Assembly: GCA_949358305.1 (NCBI GenBank)
Contig: OX442314.1
Span: 66,598,429 to 66,658,428 of the forward strand
Direction of reading: 5' to 3'
Source of the DNA: Strigamia acuminata
Taxonomy: Eukaryota > Arthropoda > Chilopoda > Geophilomorpha > Linotaeniidae
Length of the DNA stretch: 60,000 bases
This document shows positions 1 through 11,200 of this stretch, in pieces. Every line of letters begins with the position of its first letter. Position 1 is the first letter of the stretch. The position numbers and the translations under genes were made by a program. The notes beneath the pieces were generated by a model that worked only from the letters and a program-made list of their open reading frames with translations, did no database searches and had not been told where the DNA came from.

Positions 1-1130
1 GGGAGCTTATTTTCGGGGCGAGTCGTCGGGGCTACCGCCGCCGCTGCCGCCGCTCAACGACGCCACCCGCCCCTAGTCTCGCCGGGACGGGAGCGTTCTA
101 TTTCCGATTTATTCATTTATTTGTTATTTTGACCGGCCCGAAGGCCAGTCTGAGCCCGAGACCGATTGGGGACCTGTCGACCACCCATTTGGAGCACAAG
201 CATAAATACCGCACCACCGACCGATCCTCGGGTGGGAGAGGCGAATGCCATCTTGTCATCAAACGGGGATCGAGCGGCGCACGAGACAGGGGCGACGGCC
301 CTCTCACTTTGGTCTCGATCTGAGGATCCCCTCAAAATCCGTAGAACGCGATGATTGAAACTAACGCCTACTACGACGGCACGAGACCCCCGGAAGATGA
401 AAATAAAATGCATAACGGCTGATTTTCTATAAAATTTTTATTCCAACGAATTACGACGAAGATAACCTAATTAACGGTTAAAGCACGAGCCGCAAAGTCA
501 GTGCCACGACCGGAGAATTAAAATTTTAATCGTCTTTCTTTTTCGGGTGATATTTTTTTTATCCCGTATCGATCGCTACATCGGACACGGGTAGAATGCA
601 CGCAACCGCGCGCACATTTAAATAAACGAACGGGTGCCGATACGAGAGCTTATTTTTTGGGACGAGTCGTCGGGGTTGCCGCCGCCACCACTGCCACCGT
701 TCAGCGACCCCAACCGCTTTTATTCGCCGGGACGGATGCGTTCTATTTTCCGACTCGTTTATTTATTTATTTATTTTTTGACCGGCCCGAAGGCCAGTCT
801 GAGACCGAGAGAGGCGTTTCTTTAGTGAAGACGCATACGCCATACGCGAGAACCCGGCTACCACGCCACTCGGCGGGTACTGCGCCGCTCGACCGAGCGG
901 CGGGCCCGAGTTCCGCATTCGATCTGAAAGCGTTCGTGAAGCCCGTCGAACGTGTTCGGGAAAACTCTCGTCCACTACGACGGCGCGAGACCCCCGGAAG
1001 ATGAAAATAAAATACAAAACGATTGATTTTCTGTAAAAATTTTATTATGACGAGTTGCAACGAAGATAACCTAATTAATGACTGGAGCACACGGCGCGAA
1101 ATTAATCCTATGATCGGGAAATGCATTTAT
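1..1130. repeat. Diverged tandem duplication, ~0.6 kb unit
   Basis: Two diverged copies of the same sequence lie head to tail, the first from about 3 to 645 and the second from about 646 to 1130. Matching landmarks are GAGCTTATTTT (3 and 646), GTCGTCGGGG followed by a GCCGCC-rich run (about 23 and 667), CCGGCCCGAAGGCCAGTCTGAG (about 132 and 781) and CCGGAAGATGAAAATAAAAT (about 390 and 994). The offset varies from about 604 to 649, so indels have accumulated. Frames through it are short and not conserved between the copies, so I see no gene. It could be an old tandem repeat or part of a larger repeat that continues left of the window. Confidence 0.65.
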
Positions 1131-1896
1131 ATTTTTTAAAGACTCTGGTTTGACCAGGCACGAACGTTTATGTACGAGATCCAACGTCCGATCACGTGAC
1201 ATGTGATATATTTCGCAAAACCACCACGCCGTTTCTCCAAATTAGGTTTTCACGAAACTCGATTCTATTTTTACCCACGTGGTCACGTGCCCTTCCCGAT
1301 ATCAAAATCGCGTTTTAGCGAAACCCGAAGTTTCGTTTTTAATCGGCTGTTTTTGTTGGACACGAAGAAGCGTTATAGCGCGATCGCGCTAAGCGAGATT
1401 TGTAAAGTTGAGGATGCGTTACAACGCGTTTTCAAAAAACGGTTTGCCAAGAATGATAAAACACGCGCGATCGTGCGGATTGTACGAATAGGTGAAATCC
1501 GCAGAATCCGCCACGAGACTGCGAACAGGGGGTCAAGGTATAGGCCGCCGTAATGTTAAATATAGGGTCCCTTTCGCACTCCGCGAAATCCGCATGCGCG
1601 CCATAAGGATATAACTGCTGGAAAAAGCAGGGGAGTTTAAGTCGCTTTAAGTAGAATCGTTTCTAGACGTTGTATCGTCTCGTTAGTTAGCTAAAAGAAA
1701 GTTTCTAGACGTCTGACCGTCTTGTTAGTTGTGTGTTTCTCAGTGAAGCTCACGCGCCATTGGTTGCTATCAAACCGTGGTGTTGTTTTCTTGCTTACGC
1801 CAGTGGCAGTTGTGTCGCCTTGGTGTCTTGCCGTGTGTTAAAAGTTACCGTGCTATCTAATTGTCTTTGCTTTCCTACTTGCAGAGGACAGTTGGC
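1131..1896. other. Non-coding stretch before E1; possible leader
   Basis: No supportable gene is present; the open frame at 1203-1553 has no recognisable domain. A TATA-like GATATAAC lies at about 1609. A 42-bp local duplication starts GTTTCTAGACGT at 1659 and 1701, with CGT-CTYGTTAGTT following in both copies. A pyrimidine-rich stretch ending TACTTGCAG at 1884 looks like a 3' splice acceptor 12 nt before the E1 start codon. None of the E1 3' LTR sequence (7222-8139) recurs here, so this is not its 5' LTR. It may be a spliced leader for E1 or unrelated flanking DNA. Confidence 0.4.
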
Positions 1897-4800
1897 ATGG
1901 CAACTCAGACGGGAACGGGTTCCAGACCCACCACTCCGGGTGGAACTCCAATCTCTCCGCGAGCTCCTACGCCAGAGCAAATGGACTTGGTAGAGGCTCG
2001 CTACAATTCGCTGGTCCAAGCATTGGATCAATTCCTGACGAGGTCGCGTAGCTTGACCGATCCCGGGGAAGTGGAAGCAGCTCTCTTGTCTGCGGAGCAG
2101 CAAGAGCGTCGTCTTTTGAACGATGCGAATACGTTGCAGGCTTATTGGACTCGTGCAACATATTTGCAAGGAATAGCTCAGATAGAAGAATTGTCTTCTC
2201 AGGTGGATCATCTGCGTAACAGACATCAGGTGTCTCAGAGGATGGTCACTCATTGGTCAGCATCGCAGTTGAACCAAACGATTAATACGAGTGCGTTGTC
2301 TGGCTTTCCAGGGGCTGGAACGACGGTTAATACCCGCCGGCCTCCTAATACGAAGTTGCCTACGCTGCAGACAGTGAAGTTCACTGGAGATGTGGTCAAA
2401 TTCCGCTCTTTCTTGAGTAGTTTTGACACATCAGTGCACACCAACTCGGAGTTGTCAGAGACAGAAAAGTTACAATACTTACAGTCTATGTGTGAAGGTG
2501 ATGCTGCAACGCTCATCTCTTCCTATCAGTTGGTCGATGGGTCGTATATTCTTGCTAGAGAAGAGCTCATCCGCAGTTACGGAGGTGATGAGGCTCAAAG
2601 AACGGCTCTCATGAAGAGTATAAAAGATATGAAGCCGATTCTTGACGTGCATCCTACCAAGGTGCTCAAGTCGCAGCTTGCCCGTGTCTCCACGACAGTT
2701 CGCATGCTGGAACAACTGCAAGTTCCGGTTCAGACTGCTGGGTACGTGCTAGCTGACGACGTTCTCAGGAAGTTCCCGTACCGAATGGTTCTTCGATATT
2801 ACGAGGTTAAGGGAACCAAGTCACAGAATTTGGTGAACATGTTAGACTTCTTTGCGGAAGAACTTAAGATTCTTGAGTGCATTGAAGAGGTTATCGGGTT
2901 CACACACCTGCCGTCCGTGAAGCAGGTATCAGAAAAGGCTGACCGGTCTGAGAAAGAGCGTAAAGGTGCCATGGCGTCTTTGGTCGCTGCTCAGAGTCCG
3001 AAAGGGCCGTTAAGTCCAAGACAGGGGCCAACCAAGCCCGCTTGTCCGTTCTGTAAGGCTGATCATTTGGCTCAAGATTGTACAAAGGTTGTAGAGGTAG
3101 AGGCAAGAACTGAAATAGTTCGCCGAGACAGGCTCTGTTTCAATTGTCTTCGCAGCGGTCACTCATTCAAGCAGTGTCCGAGTCGTTTTGCCTGCCGTTC
3201 GTGCGGTGGTCGTCACCATACCGCTATTTGTCGGGGTGTTAAGGACAAATCTCCTGTTCTTCAAGACAGACCCAAGGAATTGCAGGTCGTTACGAACGTT
3301 ACATTGTCCGTTGCTTCATCTTTGCAGCTGATGATCTTTTCAGCAGAACTGACCACTAAGTCAGGTGGGTCGCATCGCATTCGAGGCATGCTGGACCCAG
3401 GAAGCCATCGCTCATACATTCTGAAGAGCTTGGCCGACCGCATTAAGTTGCGACGATGTGGTGTCGTGCACGCTTCTACTCAGCGCTTTAATGAGCGTGA
3501 TCCAGTGCCGACAGATTACGACGTTTTCTCCATACGTCTGAAGTCTCGCCATAGCGCGAAAAACATCACAGTGTCCGCTCTGAGTGTGGAACATCTTCCG
3601 CAGGTGTCGGGAATCGTTCACGCCGAGACCATTGAGAAGGTCAAAGCCCTAGGTCTTGAGTTGGCCGAGGACTTACCGTCGACCGCCCAGCACATTGACG
3701 TCCTGTTAGGGGTTGATGTTTGGTGGCAGGTTTGTTTAAACGGTCGCAAGCGACTCGACCAGTCGTCCGGGTTGATTAACACCATATTCGGATGGATTTT
3801 GTCGGGTGCAGCTGGTTCTGCGGATTTGCTTCTCGATGACACGTCTTCAGTAGCTTGCTGTGCGACGTGCGACGTTTCTCCTGACAAAGAGCTGGAACGC
3901 CTATGGTCACTTGAAGCTGTGGGTATTCGTGCAGGGGAGCGCGATTCTGATTTCGTTCGAGATCGATTCGAACAGTCCACTGTTCGCCTCGAAGACGGTC
4001 GTTACCAGGTACGCTTACCTTTTAATGAGCATGTTACCGGACTTGAGTCCAATTGGGAGCTGGCAGTCACGCAGCTTTCCAATACGCTGAAGCGCATAGA
4101 TGCGAGTACTGACCACAAGAAACGCTATCATGACGCTATGTGGGCATATGTTCGCGAGGATCATGCCGAAGTGGTTCCTCCGGCCGAACGTTTCTGGACA
4201 GAAGGGGTTTACAATATCCCACATCACCCTGTTATTAAGGAGGACCGTGAGACCACGAAGTTCAGGGTCGTTTTTAACGCCTCTTCTTCAAAGAAGGGCG
4301 CGCGGTCGCTCAATGACTGTTTATACCCTGGGCCGTCTCTCAATCCCGATATCATCCGGGTTTTGATCAGGTTTCGTTTGATGTGCATTGCTATCATTGC
4401 CGACATCAAACAGGCATTTCTGCAAGTATCGATCGATCCGAAGCATCGCAATTTCTTGCGCTTTCTTTGGGTGGCGGATGGATATTTCGCCGACGTGTAT
4501 TCGTGGCGAAACTTGTGGGACAACTTGGTTGTCCTACGGATGACGGTGGTTCCGTTTGGTGTAAACTCCTCACCATTTTTACTTTGCGCAACGATACGTG
4601 CGCAAGGGCAACTTCATGCTGCCTCACACCCGAAAGAGGCGGATGCTCTCGATAAGGGTATCTTCATGGACGACCTTACGTCTGGCGCTGATCGTCCGCC
4701 AGCAGCTGTTGCTCATTGTGTGAATTTACGCAATATTCTCGACGCCGCAAAGTTACCGCTTGTTAAGTGGGCCGGGGCGAATGGTGAAGTCTTTGGTTCC

Positions 4801-7167
4801 CTGAAAGAGGAAGGGTTCCATATGAGAGCTGATTCGTTCGAGAATCTTGGTGTTATTAAAATGCTGGGAATTCTCTGGGACGTCCAGCAAGACGCGATTC
4901 TTTTTCGAGTTCCCGAGTTCGATGAGGTCCCTAGCACTAGGCGGGGAGTCCTCTCGCTCGTCGCGTCCCTCTTTGACCCGTTAGGTTTCCTGGCCGCGAT
5001 CGTTTTGCCGATGAAGCTGCTGATGCAGAGCTTCTGGGGCCGAGCTTTCGCCTGGGACCAGGTGTTACCGGACGACGACCGTGCTCAGGTTGCTCGTTGG
5101 TATGCCGACCTTCAACATCTGAAAGAAGTAAAGGTGCAGAGATGGGTGGGCACGTATTCGGGTGAAGGTCTAAGTTTAGAAGTGTATTGCGATGCGAGTC
5201 CCAGAGCTTATGGCTGCGCAGTTTACATCCGGAACTCTTCCGGTGTAAGCAGGCTTCTCGTCGGAAAGAGCAGGATCGCTCCGTTAGACAAGCTTACGCT
5301 TCCGCGACTTGAGCTGACCGCCACGGTGATTGGTGTTCGCATGCTCGAATACATTCAGACCGATTTTTTACCTGATTTCCCTATCTCGAGTGTAAGATTT
5401 TTTACCGACTCTATGGTCGCATTGGGATGGATCCGATCAGAGAAAAACCGTTGGAAACCCTATGTTTTGAATCGAGTAGCCGAGGTCCTCGACAAGTCAA
5501 GGGTTGACCAATGGTCTTACGTCCCAACCGCAAAAAATCCTGCCGACATTTTGACACGTCCTTGCGACGTACCGACCTTGATTTCAAGTCACCTTTGGTG
5601 GAATGGTCCAGACCCGAAGGAGTTCGACCAGGTCGACGCCCCTCCGGTGGTCCTTCCCAAAGAAGAAGAGAAGCTGGTCTCTTCTGCAGTGACGTTGTAC
5701 GATGATTTTCTCGATCAGTTTTTTAAGCGATTCCGCTCGTTCAATCGCTTGACTCGCGTACTCGCTTTCATTCGCCGGTGGCGCTTTCCCGCGCCCGGGA
5801 AGGAATTGTATGTGTATGAGTTGGAGGAGGCGGAACGGAAGCTGATCTACTGGTCACAGCGCATGCATTTTTTAGAAGAATGTGTTGCCGTTGAACGCAA
5901 AGAGGAGGTTGAGAAGTCATCCCCCCTCAGAAATTTCGACATATTCCTGGACGAAACCGGTTTGCTACGACTCCGAAGTCGTCTTGCCAAATCGTTTCTT
6001 CCGTTTGATGAGGTCTATCCGATTTTGCTACACCCAAATAGTTGGGTGACCCGGTTACTTATCCGTCGTGAGCACGCATTGCTCTTACACGGCGACTTAA
6101 GTGAGACTCTCTACCATATGAGAAACCGTTTTTGGATAATACGCGGTCGCCGAACGGTTCAGTCGGTCATACGCAGCTGTCTTGTCTGCAAGAGAGGAAA
6201 GCTGATCCGTGAAGACCCGCCTACCGGTGATCCGCCGTCCGAGCGTGTTACACCTGCGGCTCCGTTCCAACACACCGGGATCGACCATATGGGTCCGGTG
6301 GTGCTGGGGAGTGGGCGCAAGGCTTCTAAAGCCTACATCCTGTTGTTTACCTGTTTAGTTACGCGTAGTGTTCACCTTGAGGTGTCCGAGGATCTCTCGG
6401 TGGAGAAATTCTTGCTTGCGTTTAGACGTTTCGCAGCCCGCTTTGGCTATCCAGCTAAAGTCTTCTCCGATAACTCGAAGACTTTTTCTCGCGGTGCCCA
6501 AGAGATTCAATCTTGGGGGAAGTTGGTCGCCAAGGAAGGGATGCGTACGCTCTTGTCTGAGAAGCGAGTCTTATGGACGTTTATTCCCCCCTTGTCCCCC
6601 TGGGCAGGAGGAGCTTGGGAGCGCTTAGTACGGTCCGTAAAAGACAAGCTGCGCAAGACTTTATTGCGACAAACCATCGACTTGGAGTCCTTGCAGACTC
6701 TAGTGGCCGAGATAAGTTCAGTACTTAACTCGCGTCCGCTATCTTATGTACACGAGGAGGTGGACGGTGGTCGTATCCTGAGCCCGGAGAACTTCCTTAC
6801 CGGCGGTACGACTAAATACGTCATCAATCGTCCCGTTCACGCGATTCGTCAGAAAGATTTGAGACGACTTGACCACAAGCGCAGACTCGCCTTATGGGAG
6901 TTCTGGCGTTTGTGGAAAGAAAGTTATCTTAAGCAATTACGTAATTTTCATGAAGTCAAAGGAGATCGACATCCCCGCAACCCCGAAGTGGGACAAATTG
7001 TTTTACTTGAAAAGGTGGGGTCAAACCCATACTTCTGGCCCTTAGCGCGAGTTGACGTTGTGTATCCCGGCGACGACGGGATAATCCGTGTCGTGCGAGT
7101 CACGTCTGCTGAAGGGAAACAATTTCTCCGTTCGGTCAAGCACATCCGTGTGCTTGAGTTAGATTGA
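1897..7167 (+). CDS. BEL/Pao gag-pol polyprotein (element E1)
   Basis: This intact 1756-aa frame encodes a BEL/Pao retrotransposon polyprotein, which makes the particle and copies the element RNA into DNA. In order: a gag part; three zinc-knuckle-like Cys/His motifs (first Cys about residue 383, then CFNCLRSGHSFKQC and CRSCGGRHHTAIC); an aspartic protease with the LDPGS motif (D500); reverse transcriptase with ADIKQAF (D836) and FMDD (D925, D926); RNase H starting YCDASP (D1099) with LPRLELTA and NPADILTR; an HHCC-type zinc region near 1390; an integrase core with D1463, D1525 and E1575; and a C-terminal domain usual in this clade. The frame stays open 12 codons upstream from a TTG, but ATG 1897 is the first methionine. 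Length is normal for the clade. E3 is a close relative on the other strand. The uninterrupted frame suggests a young copy, although no 5' LTR is seen. Confidence 0.95.
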   Translation: MATQTGTGSRPTTPGGTPISPRAPTPEQMDLVEARYNSLVQALDQFLTRSRSLTDPGEVEAALLSAEQQERRLLNDANTLQAYWTRATYLQGIAQIEELSSQVDHLRNRHQVSQRMVTHWSASQLNQTINTSALSGFPGAGTTVNTRRPPNTKLPTLQTVKFTGDVVKFRSFLSSFDTSVHTNSELSETEKLQYLQSMCEGDAATLISSYQLVDGSYILAREELIRSYGGDEAQRTALMKSIKDMKPILDVHPTKVLKSQLARVSTTVRMLEQLQVPVQTAGYVLADDVLRKFPYRMVLRYYEVKGTKSQNLVNMLDFFAEELKILECIEEVIGFTHLPSVKQVSEKADRSEKERKGAMASLVAAQSPKGPLSPRQGPTKPACPFCKADHLAQDCTKVVEVEARTEIVRRDRLCFNCLRSGHSFKQCPSRFACRSCGGRHHTAICRGVKDKSPVLQDRPKELQVVTNVTLSVASSLQLMIFSAELTTKSGGSHRIRGMLDPGSHRSYILKSLADRIKLRRCGVVHASTQRFNERDPVPTDYDVFSIRLKSRHSAKNITVSALSVEHLPQVSGIVHAETIEKVKALGLELAEDLPSTAQHIDVLLGVDVWWQVCLNGRKRLDQSSGLINTIFGWILSGAAGSADLLLDDTSSVACCATCDVSPDKELERLWSLEAVGIRAGERDSDFVRDRFEQSTVRLEDGRYQVRLPFNEHVTGLESNWELAVTQLSNTLKRIDASTDHKKRYHDAMWAYVREDHAEVVPPAERFWTEGVYNIPHHPVIKEDRETTKFRVVFNASSSKKGARSLNDCLYPGPSLNPDIIRVLIRFRLMCIAIIADIKQAFLQVSIDPKHRNFLRFLWVADGYFADVYSWRNLWDNLVVLRMTVVPFGVNSSPFLLCATIRAQGQLHAASHPKEADALDKGIFMDDLTSGADRPPAAVAHCVNLRNILDAAKLPLVKWAGANGEVFGSLKEEGFHMRADSFENLGVIKMLGILWDVQQDAILFRVPEFDEVPSTRRGVLSLVASLFDPLGFLAAIVLPMKLLMQSFWGRAFAWDQVLPDDDRAQVARWYADLQHLKEVKVQRWVGTYSGEGLSLEVYCDASPRAYGCAVYIRNSSGVSRLLVGKSRIAPLDKLTLPRLELTATVIGVRMLEYIQTDFLPDFPISSVRFFTDSMVALGWIRSEKNRWKPYVLNRVAEVLDKSRVDQWSYVPTAKNPADILTRPCDVPTLISSHLWWNGPDPKEFDQVDAPPVVLPKEEEKLVSSAVTLYDDFLDQFFKRFRSFNRLTRVLAFIRRWRFPAPGKELYVYELEEAERKLIYWSQRMHFLEECVAVERKEEVEKSSPLRNFDIFLDETGLLRLRSRLAKSFLPFDEVYPILLHPNSWVTRLLIRREHALLLHGDLSETLYHMRNRFWIIRGRRTVQSVIRSCLVCKRGKLIREDPPTGDPPSERVTPAAPFQHTGIDHMGPVVLGSGRKASKAYILLFTCLVTRSVHLEVSEDLSVEKFLLAFRRFAARFGYPAKVFSDNSKTFSRGAQEIQSWGKLVAKEGMRTLLSEKRVLWTFIPPLSPWAGGAWERLVRSVKDKLRKTLLRQTIDLESLQTLVAEISSVLNSRPLSYVHEEVDGGRILSPENFLTGGTTKYVINRPVHAIRQKDLRRLDHKRRLALWEFWRLWKESYLKQLRNFHEVKGDRHPRNPEVGQIVLLEKVGSNPYFWPLARVDVVYPGDDGIIRVVRVTSAEGKQFLRSVKHIRVLELD

Positions 7168-7221
7168 CGTTTGAGAAGTCGCAGTTCTTCCGGCGTTGTC
7201 TTCTTCCCGCCGGCAAGACGC

Positions 7222-8139
7222 TGTTGCTAGCAACCGCGATGGAATCGTTAGCGGTTCAACTTTTGGTTTTTAGACAGAAAGTGCCTTTAGATTTTCAATA
7301 ATCTTTTTGTCTTCATTTAGTATTTTCTAGCCTGATCGCCAGGAATTTGGAGCACTTACCTGCACTGATTTCTTGGTCTTGACCGTCTGGACGAGCTGCA
7401 TTGCCATGCCAACTCGTCGCTGCTTTAGATTTAAGTTTTAGTAGAGCTTAGAGCATTTTCTCCTATGTTTGTATAAGTTTTTAGGCCTCCCGTGTTTGAG
7501 CGCCATCTCTTGTTCTGCTTGGTAATTAGTGATTGTTGTTGATATGCCTTATTGACAAGTGTTAAAGTGTTATTTGATTTAAGTGACACTGCTCATGCCT
7601 GTCAAAGCTCTGAGCTGTGTCTGATGTTAGTGTTAAGCCTTTTAAGACAAAGGATTGCTTGTTTCAATGCATCTGTTAGTTATAAGCTTTTATTCTCTTG
7701 GTTTTGTACATTTTGTAATGTAACTGATGCATTTCCTCATTTTGCCTGTTTCTATAGTCACGCATTCCAACAATGAGTGCGTGCTTCTTGTGTTGTTGAA
7801 ACTTAACCCTAACGGTTGAGTTTTATTTTCCTCTCTCTCACTTTGGAATAAAACTGTTGTTTTCTTCCCCAAACCAGTCTGTTTCTTCTGCCTACATGAT
7901 GTGTAGTGAGTAGAGAACCGGGCGCGCTTTCTCCTCCTACTGGCCGCCACTTTGTGAGTTGATTCGAACGTTTATGCCTGAGATCGTTAACCCTAATTTG
8001 CCGTGGTTGGGCCCGACCTTGTCTGGTTGCGCATGCGCACGTCCACACACCCACTATACTTTCACTTTTCTCCTGGGATTTCTTCCGCCATCGTCGCTGA
8101 CCGTTTCCCCGTCCTGGTCTGTTGCCAGTGCTAGCAACA
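7222..8139 (+). repeat. 3' LTR of E1
   Basis: The block is bounded by a perfect 10-bp inverted repeat, TGTTGCTAGC at 7222 and GCTAGCAACA ending at 8139, giving the TG...CA ends expected of an LTR. It begins 54 nt after the pol stop and ends exactly where satellite monomers begin at 8140. A polyadenylation signal AATAAA lies at 7847-7852. A CGCCGGCA motif at 7208-7215 stands 6 nt upstream, as in E2 and E3. No second copy is found in the window, so the call rests on termini and position. Confidence 0.8.
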
Positions 8140-8279
8140 CTTGTGGTGTTTGTGCTAAGTCAACTGTGATGAGATCAAAAGTCTATTCTCCCAAATCATC
8201 GGTTGGATGTTTCTAAAACTTACATTGGAGCCTTCTACTAAGGTTTAAACACTATTTCTGAACATTCAGAGACATTGGT

Positions 8280-11200
8280 CTTGTGGTGTTTGTGCTAAGT
8301 CAACTGCGATGTGAAATAAGCTCAAAATTTTTTTTTCAAAATTTATTGCTTGGGTATTGCTAAAACTTACATTGAAGGCTTCTACTAAGGTTTAAACACT
8401 ATTTCTAAACATTCAGAGACATTGGTCTTGTGGTGTTTGTGCTAAGTCAACTGTGATGAGATCAAAAGTCTATTCTCCCAAATCATCGGTTGGATGTTTC
8501 TAAAACTTACATTGGAGCCTTCTACTAAGGTTTAAACACTATTTCTGAACATTCAGACACATTGGACTTGTGGTGTTTGTGCTAAGTCAACTGCGATGTG
8601 AAATGAGCTCAAAATTTTTTTTTCAAAATTTATTGCTTGGGTGTTGCTAAAACTTATATTGAAGGCTTCTACTAAGGTTTAAACACTATTTCTGAACATT
8701 CAGAGACATTGGTCTTGTGGTGTTTGTGCTAAGTCAACTGCGATGAGATCAAAAGTCTATTCTCCCAAATCATCGGTTGGATGTTTCTAAAACTTACATT
8801 GGAGCCTTCTACTAAGGTTTAAACACTATTTCTGAACATTCAGAGACATTGGACTTGTGGTGTTTGTGCTAAGTCAACTGTGATGAGATCAAAAGTCTAT
8901 TCTCCCAAATCATTGGTTGGATGTTTCTAAAACTTACATTGGAGCCTTCTACTAAGGTTTAAACACTATTTCTGAACATTCAGAGACATTGGTCTTGTGG
9001 TGTTTGTGCTAAGTCAACTGTGATGAGATCAAAAGTCTATTCTCCCAAATCATTGGTTGGATGTTTCTAAAACTTACATTGGAGCCTTCTACTAAGGTTT
9101 AAACACTATTTCTGAACATTCAGAGACATTGGTCTTGTGGTGTTTGTGCTAAGTCAACTGTGATGTGAAATAAGCTCAAAATTTTTTTTTCAAAATTTAT
9201 TGCTTGGGTGTTGCTAAAACTTATATTGAAGGCTTCTACTAAGGTTTAAACACTATTTCTGAACATTCAGAGACATTGGTCTTGTGGTGTTTGTGCTAAG
9301 TCAACTGCGATGTGAAATGAGCTCAAAATTTTTTTTTCAAAATTTATTGCTTGGGTGTTGCTAAAACTTATATTGAAGGCTTCTACTAAGGTTTAAACAC
9401 TATTTCTGAACATTCAGAGACATTGGACTTGTGGTGTTTGTGCTAAGTCAACTGTGATGAGATCAAAAGTCTATTCTCCCAAATCATCGGTTGGATGTTT
9501 CTAAAACTTACATTGGAGCCTTCTACTAAGGTTTAAACACTATTTCTGAACATTCAGAGACATTGGTCTTGTGGTGTTTGTGCTAAGTCAACTGTGATGA
9601 GATCAAAAGTCTATTCTCCCAAATCATTGGTTGGATGTTTCTAAAACTTACATTGGAGCCTTCTACTAAGGTTTAAACACTATTTCTGAACATTCAGACC
9701 CATTGGTCTTGTGGTGTTTGTGCTAAGTCAACTGTGATGAGATCAAAAGTCTATTCTCCCAAATCATTGCTTGGATGTTGCTAAAACTTACATTGAAGGC
9801 TTCTACTAAGGTTTAAACACTATTTCTGAACATTCAGAGACATTGGTCTTGTGGTGTTTGTGCTAAGTCAACTGTGATGAGATCAAAGTCTATTCTCCCA
9901 AATCATTAGTTGGATGTTTCTAAAACTTACATTGGAGCCTTCTACTAAGGTTTAAACACTATTTCTGAACATTCAGAGACATTGGTTTTGTGGTGTTTGT
10001 GCTAAGTCAACTGTGATGAGATCAAAAGTCTATTCTCCCAAATCATCGGTTGGATGTTTCTAAAACTTACATTGGAGCCTTCTACTAAGGTTTAAACACT
10101 ATTTCTGAACATTCAGAGACATTGGTCTTGTGGTGTTTGTGCTAAGTCAACTGCGATGTGAAATAAGCTCAAAATTTTTTTTTTCAAAATTTATTGCTTG
10201 GGTGTTGCTAAAACTTACATTGAAGGCTTCTACTAAGGTTTAAACACTATTTCTAAACATTCAGAGACATTGGTCTTGTGGTGTTTGTGCTAAGTCAACT
10301 GTGATGAGATCAAAAGTCTATTCTTCCAAATCATCGGTTGGATGTTTCTAAAACATACATTGGAGCCTTCTACTAAGGTTTAAACACTATTTCTGAACAT
10401 TCAGAGACATTGGACTTGTGGTGTTTGTGCTAAGTCAACTGCGATGTGAAATGAGCTCAAAATTTTTTTTTCAAAATTTATTGCTTGGGTGTTGCTAAAA
10501 CTTATATTGAAGGCTTCTACTAAGGTTTAAACACTATTTCTGAACATTCAGAGACATTGGTCTTGTGGTGTTTGTGCTGTCAACTGCGATGTGAAATGAG
10601 GTCAAAATTTTTTTTTCAAAATTTGATGCTTGGATGTTTCTAAAACTTACATTGGAGCCTTCTACTAAGGTTTAAACACTATTTCTGAACATTCAGAGAC
10701 ATTGGTCTTGTGGTGTTTGTGCTAAGTCAACTGCGATGTGAAATAAGCTCAAAATTTTTTTTTCAAAATTTATTGCTTGGGTATTGCTAAAACTTACATT
10801 GAAGGCTTCTACTAAGGTTTAAACACTATTTCTAAACATTCAGAGACATTGGTCTTGTGGTGTTTGTGCTAAGTCAACTGTGATGAGATCAAAAGTCTAT
10901 TCTCCCAAATCATCGGTTGGATGTTTCTAAAACTTACATTGGAGCCTTCTACTAAGGTTTAAACACTATTTCTGAACATTCAGACACATTGGACTTGTGG
11001 TGTTTGTGCTAAGTCAACTGCGATGTGAAATGAGCTCAAAATTTTTTTTTCAAAATTTATTGCTTGGGTGTTGCTAAAACTTATATTGAAGGCTTCTACT
11101 AAGGTTTAAACACTATTTCTGAACATTCAGAGACATTGGTCTTGTGGTGTTTGTGCTAAGTCAACTGTGATGAGATCAAAAGTCTATTCTCCCAAATCAT

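Noticed and set aside
1-1130. rDNA or a pair of LTRs
   Set aside because: No conserved rRNA core is recognisable, and the copies abut head to tail without the TG...CA ends or a coding interior.
1203-1553. 116-aa open frame
   Set aside because: No recognisable domain or start context; composition looks like chance translation of non-coding DNA.
1-1896. 5' LTR of E1
   Set aside because: No match to 7222-8139 and no TGTTGCTAGC or GCTAGCAACA terminus found.
3618-3980. Minus-strand frames inside E1 pol (and similar ones in E2, MCP and PolB)
   Set aside because: They are shadows of well-supported genes on the other strand.
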